From Corynebacterium terpenotabidum Y-11 (GTDB taxonomy: Bacteria > Actinomycetota > Actinomycetes > Mycobacteriales > Mycobacteriaceae): a stretch of DNA of 64,000 nucleotides. Positions 8,862 through 17,709 of this stretch are shown here, piece after piece. The notes under the pieces were generated by a model. It had not been told where the DNA came from and searched no databases. It saw only the letters and a program-made list of their open reading frames with translations. Location: NCBI RefSeq assembly GCF_000418365.1, contig NC_021663.1, forward strand, positions 2,108,001 to 2,172,000. Reading direction: 5' to 3'. Position 1 is the stretch's first letter; every line of letters begins with the position of its first letter. A program made the position numbers and the translations under genes.

Positions 8862-10154
8862 TCACAGTTCCCACCAGGCCTGCAGGGCGGCGGTGAACCA
8901 GGCGAGGTCCTTCACTCCGGCGAGTTCGCGGGCGGAGTGCATCGACAGCAGCGGGATGCCGACATCGACGGTGGAGATGCCGAGGCGGGTCGCGGTGATC
9001 GGGCCGATGGTGGAGCCGCAGGGGACATCGTTGTTCCCGGCGAAGACCTGGTCGGGGACGCCGGCCGCCCGGCAGGCCCGCCGCCATTCGGCGGCGGTGG
9101 TGGCGTCGGTGGCGTAGCGCTGGTTGGCGTTGACCTTGAGGACCGGTCCGGCGTTCATCACCGGTCGGTTCACGGCGTCATGCTTGCCGGCGAAATTCGG
9201 GTGGACGCTGTGCGCGGCGTCCGCGGAGACGCATGCCGAACGTGCGTACATGGCACGGGTGGCGTCACTGTCTGCTCCGAATGCTGCGGCGACGCGCACG
9301 AGCACATCCTCGAGAACCGGCCCGGCGGCGCCGGAGGTGGTGGCGGAACCGACCTCCTCATGGTCGAAGGCCGCGAGAACACGGATATGTCCGTGGACCG
9401 GGGAGGAGGCACCGAGCAGGGCCTCGAGGGAGGTGAAGACACTGGAGAGGTTGTCCATCCGCCCGGCGGCGAGGAGATCCTGCTGTGCACCGAAGATCCG
9501 CCCGGGCTGGGAGTCGGCGGTGATGAGGTCGTGGGCGAGGATGTCGTCCACGTCGACACCCGCAGCGTCCGCGATGACCTCCCCGATGGTCGGTGCACCG
9601 TCGCCCACGGCGAAAAGCGGCTGCATGTGGAGCTGGCGATCGAGTGTCAGCTCGGAGTTGACGGTGCGGTCGAGGTGGATCGCCAGGTGCGGGACGCGGA
9701 GCACCGGGCCGGTGTCCACCAGTCTTTCTGTCCCGTCGGTGAGCACGATACGGCCGGCCAGGGTGAGTTCACGGTCGAGCCAGGATGCCAGGACCGCCCC
9801 ACCGTAGATCTCGACGCCGGCCTGCGCCCAGCCGCCGGGGCCGGTGACGTCGCCGCGGGGTTTGAGCTTGAGGCCGGGTGAGTCGGTGTGGGAGCCGATG
9901 ATCCGGAAGACGGCGGTCTCCGGGTCGACGGTCTCCGGGACCTGCCATGCGATGACCGCCCCACCTCGGACGATGTAGTGACCACCGGGTGCCACAGCCG
10001 CACGTGTCCAGGGTGTCTTCTCGTCTTCGTGGGTGTATCCGGCATCGTCGAGACGCCGGGCGACCTCTGCGGCGGCGTGGTAGCTGGACGGGCTGGCGGC
10101 GATGAAGTCGGTGAAGCGCCGGGCGAGGGTGGCGGCGGGGGCAGCATCGGTCAT
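8862..10154 (-). CDS. M18 family aminopeptidase
   Basis: Cytoplasmic metallo-aminopeptidase of the aspartyl-aminopeptidase (M18) family, 430 residues, full length. Metal ligands are recognisable in GSHTDSPGLKLKP (His/Asp), in FDHEEVGS (catalytic Glu-Glu) and near the end in LLSMHSARE (His). It probably releases N-terminal acidic residues, forming dodecamers as in the family. Its gene is divergent from the HNH gene with a 109-nt shared promoter region, and is followed by trmL and folD. Confidence 0.94.
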   Translation of the reverse strand: MTDAAPAATLARRFTDFIAASPSSYHAAAEVARRLDDAGYTHEDEKTPWTRAAVAPGGHYIVRGGAVIAWQVPETVDPETAVFRIIGSHTDSPGLKLKPRGDVTGPGGWAQAGVEIYGGAVLASWLDRELTLAGRIVLTDGTERLVDTGPVLRVPHLAIHLDRTVNSELTLDRQLHMQPLFAVGDGAPTIGEVIADAAGVDVDDILAHDLITADSQPGRIFGAQQDLLAAGRMDNLSSVFTSLEALLGASSPVHGHIRVLAAFDHEEVGSATTSGAAGPVLEDVLVRVAAAFGADSDATRAMYARSACVSADAAHSVHPNFAGKHDAVNRPVMNAGPVLKVNANQRYATDATTAAEWRRACRAAGVPDQVFAGNNDVPCGSTIGPITATRLGISTVDVGIPLLSMHSARELAGVKDLAWFTAALQAWWEL

Positions 10155-10263
10155 GGGGACCAGTTAACCACCGTCGGCCCCGCAGTTCGCTGTCCACCAG
10201 GCATGTTCGATTAATTGACCGGGGTCGGATTTCGGCGTCCGGGTCGTCCGTAGCCTCACCACC

Positions 10264-11691
10264 ATGACCACACCACCGGCACCACCACCTGCCACACCAG
10301 CTGCCGCATCACCGCCTCCCGACGCCGTACCCCCACCACACATCGACCTGGTACTCCCGTCCATCACCCCGGTCCTCCACGACCACACACCCACCCCGGC
10401 ACCCCAGTGGGCCATCGCCACCGCCACCGACCCGATGACCACCGCCGTGCGCCAGCACAATGCCGGGTTCCTCACCCTCGCCATTGCCGCAACCCCTGAC
10501 CCCGACACCGACGTCGAGAAACATCTGTCGGCTCTGTGCGCCCGCCTGGCGGTCACCCGCCGTCGCGCCACCACCCTCACCGACATCGGCCTGTTCCTTA
10601 GCCGCTTCCCCGCGCTCATCCAGTTCCTCACCACCGGCATCCTCAGCCCCGACCACCTCAGCATGCTCGCCCGCGTCGTCGACGGTGTCCGCGACGAGGA
10701 CGCCTTCCCCCTCTCCGGCGACATCATCCGCACCCTGATCCCCCGCCACGACAACCAGACCCTGCCCGGCGTCGGCACCCTGCGCAATCAGATCCGTGCG
10801 GCCATTGTCGCCCGCGACGCCCTCGCCAGACCCCTGGACCCCGGCGAGCATCTCGACACCCGCACCGCAGAACAGAAAGCCGCCGCCGCCGACTCCATCA
10901 CCCGCACCGTCTCAGCCACCCGCGCCGACCCGGACTCGGTCCTCGCCGGCACCACGACAATCACCGCCACGCTGCCCGACCATGAGGCCGAAGAATTCAC
11001 CACCGTCCTCGACGCGCTCTGCCGGACGCTGGACTGCAGCCGTGCCGATGCCCTGCTGCACATGGCCCGGGGCACCGCCGAGGTCTCGGTCACCCTCAAC
11101 CTCTACCGGGACCCCTGCTCCCCGGTGGCCACGACCGCCGGTGGGACGTGGCTCACCCCGATCGCCACCGACCAGTTCATGGACCGGGTCAGTCACCTGC
11201 GCATCCTCAGTGCCGACGCCACCGAGACCTACACCCCGCCCGACCGTCTCGTTCGGTTCGTCAAAGGCCGCGACGGAACCTGCCGGTACCCCGGATGCGA
11301 CGTCCCGGCCGAGGACTGCGAAGTCGACCACATCCACCGGTTCAACCACGACGATCCGGCATCCGGAGGGCCCACCTCCACCCAGAACCTGCACTGCCTG
11401 TGCACCAGGCACCACCAGATGAAGACCATGGGCTGGTCGGAGGTGACCACGGGCCCCGACGGGACCGAGGTGTGGACCAGCATCGACGACGGGCACGAGT
11501 ACATCACCGTGCCGACCGGACCGTTGGCCCGCTACGCCCGCTCCACATTCACCACCCGGGCAACCAGGCGGTTCACCACCCTGCGCGACCACAACCGACG
11601 ACGTCTGGCCGAACAGCAGCTCCTCCGCGACATCCTCGCCGAGGCCCGGACCGCTCTCGACGCCGACACTACCGAGGAGGTCCCGTTCTGA
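10264..11691 (+). CDS. DUF222/HNH endonuclease-like protein (13E12 repeat family)
   Basis: 475-residue protein with a DUF222 helical N-terminal/middle part and a C-terminal HNH domain. The HNH core starts at Cys340: CRYPGCDVPAEDC, then EVDHIHRFNHDDP, and ends with NLHCLCTRHHQMKT, so both zinc-knuckle cysteine pairs and the catalytic His are intact. The N-terminal 50 residues are Pro/Thr-rich and look disordered. Family members (such as the mycobacterial 13E12 repeat proteins) are often multicopy; their role is unknown. No terminal repeats or other mobile genes flank it here. Confidence 0.88.
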   Translation: MTTPPAPPPATPAAASPPPDAVPPPHIDLVLPSITPVLHDHTPTPAPQWAIATATDPMTTAVRQHNAGFLTLAIAATPDPDTDVEKHLSALCARLAVTRRRATTLTDIGLFLSRFPALIQFLTTGILSPDHLSMLARVVDGVRDEDAFPLSGDIIRTLIPRHDNQTLPGVGTLRNQIRAAIVARDALARPLDPGEHLDTRTAEQKAAAADSITRTVSATRADPDSVLAGTTTITATLPDHEAEEFTTVLDALCRTLDCSRADALLHMARGTAEVSVTLNLYRDPCSPVATTAGGTWLTPIATDQFMDRVSHLRILSADATETYTPPDRLVRFVKGRDGTCRYPGCDVPAEDCEVDHIHRFNHDDPASGGPTSTQNLHCLCTRHHQMKTMGWSEVTTGPDGTEVWTSIDDGHEYITVPTGPLARYARSTFTTRATRRFTTLRDHNRRRLAEQQLLRDILAEARTALDADTTEEVPF

Positions 11692-11704
11692 ACCGCGACG
11701 GCCC

Positions 11705-13516
11705 CTACTCGCACACCCCGAACCGCCGCAGCCAGTCCACCATCTCCACCGCGATGCGCTGCCGGTTCACCGCCCGGACGAACTCGTGGCCCTCGTCCTC
11801 CAGCTCCAGCGCCGCCGTCGGCACCCCACGGTCATCCAGGGCCGCCTTCATCTGCAGATACTCACTCGGCGGCACGTTCGTGTCATGCATCCCGTGGATG
11901 AACAACACCGGCGTCACCGCCGCCCCCTCCCCCGAGGTCGGCATCCCCGCCAGCCGCTGCAGTGGCGAGACCGCGCGCAGCAGCTCCCCGTCCTGGATCG
12001 GGTACCCGTACTTCGGGTACGCTGCCGAGGCGATCCACGGTTCCGTGTCCCGGTAGAACGTCTCCAGGTCGCTCATCCCGCAGGCACACACCGCCGCCCG
12101 GAACATCTCCGGGAACCAGGTCACTGCGATATTCGCCAGATAGCCACCGTAGGACCGCCCGCTCACCGCCAGCCGGGACGCGTCCGCGATCCCGGCGTCC
12201 ACGAGGAAGGACGCGGAATCCGCCAGATCCTGGATCCCGGCAAACCGTCCGTAGCGGTTGTCGGCGTGCTGGAATGCCCGGCCCGAGCCGGAGGAGCCGC
12301 GCACATTCGGGGTGAACACATTCACCCCGGCCTCGATGACCGCCCGCAGCACATCATGGTGCTCCGGTCGGGACTGGCCCTCCGGGCCGCCGTGGAAGTG
12401 CAGCAGCGTCGGCGCCGGACCGGACGCCGCCCGGTACAGCCAGCCGGACAGTTCCACTCCATCACGCGAGGTGTAGTGCAGCAGCTCGGGGGTCCCCAAC
12501 GGGGTTTCCCCGGAGCCGTCACCGCCGGTCACCTCGGTCACCGTGCCGGTGCGGGTGTCCACCAGCTGCACTGTCGGCGCCACATCCGGACTCTCCACGG
12601 TCAGTGCGAGCACCGACCCGTCGTCGGTGAGCCGCAGACCATGTGCCACCATCCCAGGCAACGGCACCGCCCGTCGCATCCTCACCCGCTGATTCTCATC
12701 GAGACTCAGCAGTTCCAGCGCTGACCGGCCGGAGAGGTTCCACAGCACAGCGGCGGTCCCCTCGTCCCGGCTCACGCAGAACTCGTCGACGTCGGCCTCC
12801 CGGTGGGTGATGACGTCACGGCTGCGCATCACCCCGTCCTTGGCGTGGACGCGCAACACCCTGCGCCGTGCCGAGGAATGGTCGGTGCACAGCAGCATCA
12901 CCGGTTCCCCGTCGTTCTTCCGCGGCGGGAGGATGCAACCCTCATCGGTCGTGGACCCCGGCTGCGGAGGAAGCAGCGGACGCCACGACCCGTCCGGGGT
13001 GATGAGCAGCAGCTCCCGGTTCGCCCGCGGCCCGACCCGCATGAGCGCATACCCGGCACCGGCGGCGACCAGTTTGCCGTCCACCCGTCGGTCGATGACC
13101 CGCACCGACCCGTCCTCCGGGGCGACGAGGCGCCCCTCCGCCAGGCCATCCTCCCGCACCGCGTCCACGGCCAGCAGTCCGGCGTCCCATTCCACCAGGG
13201 AGGTCTTCGCGTCTGTGTCGTCACGCAGCAGCACCGCGGAGGGATCGGACGGGTCGGTGGAGACCAGCCAGATCTCGGTGCGTTCGGTGCCCGCCGGGGC
13301 GATCTCGACAGCCAGCCAGTGCGCATGCGGTGAATACCGGACGGAGAGCGCCGGGCCGTTCGACGGGATCCGCACCGGTCGGGGCTCTCCCAGCACCCCG
13401 TTGATCAGCGGGGCCTGGACAGCGACCGGTAGACCGCCGAGCCGGTCCCCGTCGCGGAGGATGAAGGCGAGGGCGGAGCCGTCGGGGGCGATGTCTGGTG
13501 CGGTGGTGCGTCTCAC
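11705..13516 (-). CDS. S9 family prolyl-oligopeptidase-like peptidase
   Basis: Serine peptidase with an N-terminal beta-propeller (about residues 1-340) and a C-terminal alpha/beta-hydrolase domain; 603 residues from the GTG at 13516. The nucleophile Ser455 is in SGRSYGGY; the acid is likely in HGMHDTNVPPSEY and the base is in ELEDEGHEF. No signal peptide, so cytoplasmic. The frame is open for another 101 codons upstream, but that part overlaps the neighbouring ATP-grasp gene and has no family resemblance. It may be co-transcribed with the upstream ATP-grasp gene (32 nt gap). Converges with the HNH gene (13 nt). Confidence 0.9.
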   Translation of the reverse strand: MRRTTAPDIAPDGSALAFILRDGDRLGGLPVAVQAPLINGVLGEPRPVRIPSNGPALSVRYSPHAHWLAVEIAPAGTERTEIWLVSTDPSDPSAVLLRDDTDAKTSLVEWDAGLLAVDAVREDGLAEGRLVAPEDGSVRVIDRRVDGKLVAAGAGYALMRVGPRANRELLLITPDGSWRPLLPPQPGSTTDEGCILPPRKNDGEPVMLLCTDHSSARRRVLRVHAKDGVMRSRDVITHREADVDEFCVSRDEGTAAVLWNLSGRSALELLSLDENQRVRMRRAVPLPGMVAHGLRLTDDGSVLALTVESPDVAPTVQLVDTRTGTVTEVTGGDGSGETPLGTPELLHYTSRDGVELSGWLYRAASGPAPTLLHFHGGPEGQSRPEHHDVLRAVIEAGVNVFTPNVRGSSGSGRAFQHADNRYGRFAGIQDLADSASFLVDAGIADASRLAVSGRSYGGYLANIAVTWFPEMFRAAVCACGMSDLETFYRDTEPWIASAAYPKYGYPIQDGELLRAVSPLQRLAGMPTSGEGAAVTPVLFIHGMHDTNVPPSEYLQMKAALDDRGVPTAALELEDEGHEFVRAVNRQRIAVEMVDWLRRFGVCE

Positions 13517-13548
13517 GCCTCGGAGGCTACCGGACCGTGGTGCCGGGA

Positions 13549-14898
13549 CTACATCCCGGACAGGATCCAGGTGTCCCGGCCGCCACCGCCCCGCGAGGAA
13601 TTGACGACCAGGGAACCGGCGGGGGCGACACGGGTCAGCCCGACCGGCACCGTGGACGTCCCGGCCCGCCCGAGCAGACTGAACATCCGCAGATCCACAT
13701 GGCGCTGCGTCCCGTCCAGTGCCGGCAGGGTCGACAGGTCCACTCTCTCCTGGGCGATGAACCCCTCCGGGTTCGCGAGGATCTCCGTGCGTCGCACCGC
13801 CAGTTCCGCCCCGGTACATTCCGGGCCGATGGTGATGCCTGCGCCGCCGTAGCCGTCGACCGGCTTCACCACCAGCTCATCCAGCCGGTCGAGGACCTCC
13901 ATCCGCTGTGACGGGTCTGAGCACAGCCACGTCGGAACCTGTGCCAGGGACGGTTCCTCACCGAGGTAGAACCGGATCATCTCCGGGACGAAGGCGTAGA
14001 CCGCCTTGTCGTCGGCCAACCCGTTGCCGGGGGCGTTGGCGATTCCGACGGTGCCCGCGGCGAGGGCGTCCCCGATGTTCTCGGGCAGGCGGTCCTCCTC
14101 CACCCGCAGGTAGATCACGTCGACGCGGCGGTCGGCGACCCGGTCCCACAGTTCGTCGGAACGGACCTCCAGCTCCCCGCGGGTCCGCGGCTGGAATCCG
14201 CCGACCGCGGCGATGGTGCGCTGCTCCGCCCAGGTCGGATCATCCTCCCCCTCGGTGATGAGGACGCCGTATGCCGCGGCCGGATCCACGGATGTCGGCG
14301 CGGCATCCCGCAGCGCGACGCACAGCTGTTCCAGCGCCCCGTCGGTAGTGGTCAGCCGGTCTCCGGCCGTTGCCAGCAGTTCCGGGAAGTGCGTCTGCAT
14401 CACCCCACGGGCAGCCAGGGCGAAGGTCAGGCCCGAGGGCATCCGGACGTTATCCTCGAGGATCGCCCAGTCACCGGCGCCGGAGCACACCAGATCAGCG
14501 CCGGTGACACGGGTCCGGACCGTCCCGGCGGGCACCCGGTGCCCCAGAGCGGTGTAGCCCGGTGCCCGGCGGATCACCTCGACGTCCATCCGCCCGGCGC
14601 GGACGATCTCCGCCTCCGCCGGGTCCGCCACCGCGTACACGTCGTCGAGGAACCGGTCGAGCGCCCGGGTGCGCTGCTCGACCCCGGCGGCAAGGATGTC
14701 CCAGGTGGCGGCCTCGATGATGCGCGGTACCGGTTCGATGTCGAAGACCTCGTGTCCGATGAGCACCCCCTCGGCGTCTTTCACTCCGAAGGTGACGCCG
14801 CGGGCCGCCAGATCGGCGTCCACGGCGGCCCGGCGGGCTGCGAGGTCGTCCGGGGACAGGGCGGCGGCCAGGCTCGTGAAGATCTGTACGGGGTCCAT
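13549..14898 (-). CDS. circularly permuted ATP-grasp protein
   Basis: 449-residue protein of the circularly permuted ATP-grasp type 2 family (DUF404/DUF407). Characteristic stretches: RPDAVEVIRRAPGYTALGH-type region around residue 110, WAILEDNVRMPSGLTFAL, IANAPGNGLADDKAVYAFVPEMIRFYLGEEP, and the ATP-binding VVKPVDGYGGAGITIGP, ending in VNSSRGGGGRDTWIL. In many bacteria this gene is next to an alpha-E (DUF403) gene and a transglutaminase-like gene in a peptide-ligating cassette; neither is present here. Reaction unknown. Divergent from pepC with 51 nt between starts. Confidence 0.88.
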   Translation of the reverse strand: MDPVQIFTSLAAALSPDDLAARRAAVDADLAARGVTFGVKDAEGVLIGHEVFDIEPVPRIIEAATWDILAAGVEQRTRALDRFLDDVYAVADPAEAEIVRAGRMDVEVIRRAPGYTALGHRVPAGTVRTRVTGADLVCSGAGDWAILEDNVRMPSGLTFALAARGVMQTHFPELLATAGDRLTTTDGALEQLCVALRDAAPTSVDPAAAYGVLITEGEDDPTWAEQRTIAAVGGFQPRTRGELEVRSDELWDRVADRRVDVIYLRVEEDRLPENIGDALAAGTVGIANAPGNGLADDKAVYAFVPEMIRFYLGEEPSLAQVPTWLCSDPSQRMEVLDRLDELVVKPVDGYGGAGITIGPECTGAELAVRRTEILANPEGFIAQERVDLSTLPALDGTQRHVDLRMFSLLGRAGTSTVPVGLTRVAPAGSLVVNSSRGGGGRDTWILSGM

Positions 14899-14949
14899 TC
14901 CCCCAGGCTATCCGCGGAACGACGGGCGTGCAGCGCGTATAACGGACGC

Positions 14950-16332
14950 ATGCCTGATTACCGCCTCACCCCTGAGATCCTCGCCGGGCTGCAGTCCTCC
15001 GCGTCCGGAGATCCGATCCTGACCCTCGCCCTCAATGCCGTCACCTCCACCGACATCGACAGTGTCACCCTGAACCGAGCGGCGGTCACCGCCGTCGACC
15101 CAACGACCGAGGTGAAGACCGACACGCTCGGAGTGACCGACCAGAAGCAGTCCGGCCGATGCTGGATGTTCGCCGGGCTCAACGTCTTCCGGCACCGTAT
15201 CGCCACACAGCTCGATCTCGCCGACTTCGAGTTCTCCGAGGTCTACCTGCAGTTCTTCGATAAGGTCGAGAAGTCCTACCGGGTGCTGCGTCGGCTCGAT
15301 GAGCTGTTCCGGTCCGGGGTGACCGACCCTGACGACCGGCTCGTCGCCACCCTGCTGACCCACGGTGCCAATGACGGTGGTCAGTGGAATTACCTGGTCA
15401 ACCTCATCGGGAAGTACGGCGTCGTCCCGGTCGGGGCGATGGGCGAGACCTTCGCCTCGGGGAACACCCGGCAGCTCGACGGCCGTCTGAACACGGTGCT
15501 GCGGGCCACCGCCTGGGCACTGCGGGATGCCGCCCTCACCGGTCAGGACGCCACCGCACTGATCGACGCCGGAATGCGGGACGCCCACCGCGTCATCGCG
15601 ACCCACCTCGGCCTGCCGCCGACGGAGTTCACCTGGCAGTACCGGGACAAGAAGGGCGACTTCCATCGGGAGGGCACTGTCACCCCGGTACAGTTCCGGG
15701 ACCTGGTGCTGGGTGAGGAGTTCACCGGCGGGCTGGAGAACTACGTCAGCATCGTCCATGACCCGCGGGAGGAGAACCCGTACTGGGCGGCCTACAGCAT
15801 CGCCGAAGAGACGAACATGTGGGGGACCCCCGACTTCTCCTACCTGAACGCCCCGCTCGAGACCCTCGTCGAACTGGCTCGGACCTCGATCGACGCCGGT
15901 GACCCGGTGTGGTTCGCCTGTGACGTCAACCGGCAGTTCTCCGCCGCCCTGGGGATCTGGGACGCCGACCTGTACCGCCGCGACGATCTCTACGGCACCG
16001 ACACCGCCACGTCGAAGGCCGACCAGATGCACACCCGGGAATCCATGCTCACCCACGGCATGGTCCTCACCGGGCATGACCGGGAGCAGGGCACCTGGCG
16101 GGTGGAGAACTCCTGGGGGACCAAGAGCCACGGTGAGCACGCGAAGCTCGCCGGCGCCGGGTCAATGAAGGGCTACGGCACCATGACGGACGCCTGGTTC
16201 GCCGATAACGTCTTCCAGATCGTGGTGCACCGGAAGTACCTCACGGAGGGTGCCCCTGAGACGGCCACAGCGCTGGCCGCCCTGGACCGGGGCGAGACAA
16301 CCGTGCTGCCGATCTGGGATGCGATGGCCTGA
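14950..16332 (+). CDS. pepC: C1B cysteine aminopeptidase (bleomycin hydrolase family), copy 1
   Basis: Cytoplasmic papain-fold aminopeptidase, 460 residues. The triad is Cys71 (QKQSGRCWMFAG), His369 (MLTHGMVLTG) and Asn387 (VENSWG). Family members form self-compartmentalised hexamers and trim peptides broadly, also inactivating bleomycin. ATG 14950 fits the family N-terminus; the frame extends upstream without homology. A second, diverged copy starts a few bases after its stop. Confidence 0.94.
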   Translation: MPDYRLTPEILAGLQSSASGDPILTLALNAVTSTDIDSVTLNRAAVTAVDPTTEVKTDTLGVTDQKQSGRCWMFAGLNVFRHRIATQLDLADFEFSEVYLQFFDKVEKSYRVLRRLDELFRSGVTDPDDRLVATLLTHGANDGGQWNYLVNLIGKYGVVPVGAMGETFASGNTRQLDGRLNTVLRATAWALRDAALTGQDATALIDAGMRDAHRVIATHLGLPPTEFTWQYRDKKGDFHREGTVTPVQFRDLVLGEEFTGGLENYVSIVHDPREENPYWAAYSIAEETNMWGTPDFSYLNAPLETLVELARTSIDAGDPVWFACDVNRQFSAALGIWDADLYRRDDLYGTDTATSKADQMHTRESMLTHGMVLTGHDREQGTWRVENSWGTKSHGEHAKLAGAGSMKGYGTMTDAWFADNVFQIVVHRKYLTEGAPETATALAALDRGETTVLPIWDAMA

Positions 16333-16347
16333 GAGATGAAGGACAAT

Positions 16348-17691
16348 ATGACACACGGATTCGACACCGCCACCCTCACCGACCTGCGCGCCGACCTGGT
16401 GGATGACCCGACCTGGGCGATCGCCCGCAACGCCGCCACCGCCACCGATGTCGAGAAAATCACCCTCGACCGCGGGATTCTGGCGTCCACCGACCACAGT
16501 ATGTCGGTGAAGCTCGACACCTGGGGTGTGGCCAATCAGGAACGCTCCGGACGCTGCTGGATCTTCGCCGGGCTGAACTCCCTGCGCGGGGACGCCATCG
16601 CCGAGACCGGCATCAAGGACCTCGAGTTCTCCCAGACGTGGCTGCATTACTGGGACAAGCTGGAGAAGGCGAACTACCTGCTCACCGCGATGGTCGACCT
16701 CGCCGACCGACCGTGGGACGACCGCACCGTCCAGCACCTGCTCGACCACCCCGCCGAGGACGGCGGCCAGTGGAACATGTTCGTCGCCCTGGTCGAGAAG
16801 TACGGCATCGTGCCGAAGTCCGCCATGCCGGAGACCTGGTCGTCCTCCCACACCGCGAAGATGAACCGCGACCTGGCCACCGCCACCCGGACCGGGGCGT
16901 TGAAGATCCGGGCCGCACACGCCGTGCGGGGGGATGTCGCCGGGGCACACCGCAGGGCGCTGACGAATGTGCACCGCATCCTCACCACTCACCTCGGCGT
17001 CCCTCCGACGGAGTTCACCTGGCAGTGGCGGGATACGAGCGGTACCGGCGAGGAGTTCCACCGCGAAGGCATCCTCACCCCGCGACAGTTCGCCGCACGC
17101 TACCTGCCGGCCGACCTCGGCGAGTACGTCTGTCTGGTCAATGACCCCCGCGAGACCTCGCCCTACGGTGAGCGGTTCACCGTCGAGTACCTCGGCAATG
17201 TCGTCGGGGCAGAACCGGTGACCTACCTCAATGTCCCGGTCGACGTCCTCAGGTCCGCCGCGGTCGCTGCGCTGACTGACGGTCGCCCAGTGTGGTTCGG
17301 CTGCGACACCGCCGCCCAGGCCGACCGGGAACGCGGGGTGTGGGACGCCCGGCTGCACGACTACACCAGGTTCTACGGTGTGGAGCTGGGCACCGACGCC
17401 CTCAACAAGCAGCAGCGCGTCCTCACCGGGGAGTCACTGATGACCCACGCCATGGTGCTCACCGGCGTGGACCTCGACGACGACGGCACGCCGCTCAAGT
17501 GGCGGGTCGAGAACTCCTGGGGTGACAAGAACGCCGACAAGGGGTTCTGGACCATGCGGGACTCCTGGTTCGGCGAGTACGTCTTCGTCATCGCCGTGCA
17601 CCGGGACCGGCTGCCCGAGCAGTACCAGGCGGCGCTGGACAGCGAGCCGCACGTCCTGCCCGCCTGGGACCCGATGGGGGCGCTGGCCTGA
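16348..17691 (+). CDS. C1B cysteine aminopeptidase (bleomycin hydrolase family), copy 2
   Basis: Tandem paralogue of the preceding gene (447 residues), with the triad Cys70 (NQERSGRCWIFAG), His367 (MTHAMVLTG) and Asn389 (VENSWG) intact. The two proteins share the order of all motifs but differ widely in between, so the duplication is old and both copies appear functional. I prefer ATG 16348 because AAGGA lies just upstream; an in-frame ATG at 16336, 3 nt after the copy-1 stop, would add MKDN but has little ribosome-site support. Co-transcribed with copy 1. Confidence 0.93.
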   Translation: MTHGFDTATLTDLRADLVDDPTWAIARNAATATDVEKITLDRGILASTDHSMSVKLDTWGVANQERSGRCWIFAGLNSLRGDAIAETGIKDLEFSQTWLHYWDKLEKANYLLTAMVDLADRPWDDRTVQHLLDHPAEDGGQWNMFVALVEKYGIVPKSAMPETWSSSHTAKMNRDLATATRTGALKIRAAHAVRGDVAGAHRRALTNVHRILTTHLGVPPTEFTWQWRDTSGTGEEFHREGILTPRQFAARYLPADLGEYVCLVNDPRETSPYGERFTVEYLGNVVGAEPVTYLNVPVDVLRSAAVAALTDGRPVWFGCDTAAQADRERGVWDARLHDYTRFYGVELGTDALNKQQRVLTGESLMTHAMVLTGVDLDDDGTPLKWRVENSWGDKNADKGFWTMRDSWFGEYVFVIAVHRDRLPEQYQAALDSEPHVLPAWDPMGALA

Positions 17692-17709
17692 CCCCGGCCC
17701 GGGGGTTTA
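17692..17709. terminator. GC-rich hairpin between convergent genes
   Basis: ACCCCGGCCCGGGGGTTT can form a compact stem with a 3' T run on + and lies exactly between pepC copy 2 and the convergent esterase gene. Short stem, so only moderately convincing. Confidence 0.4.

Noticed and set aside
10264..11691. HNH/DUF222 gene as part of an insertion sequence or attachment site
   Set aside because: No terminal inverted repeats, target duplications or transposase nearby; the mycobacterial 13E12 link to phiRv1 integration does not apply because this element sits in the esx gene.
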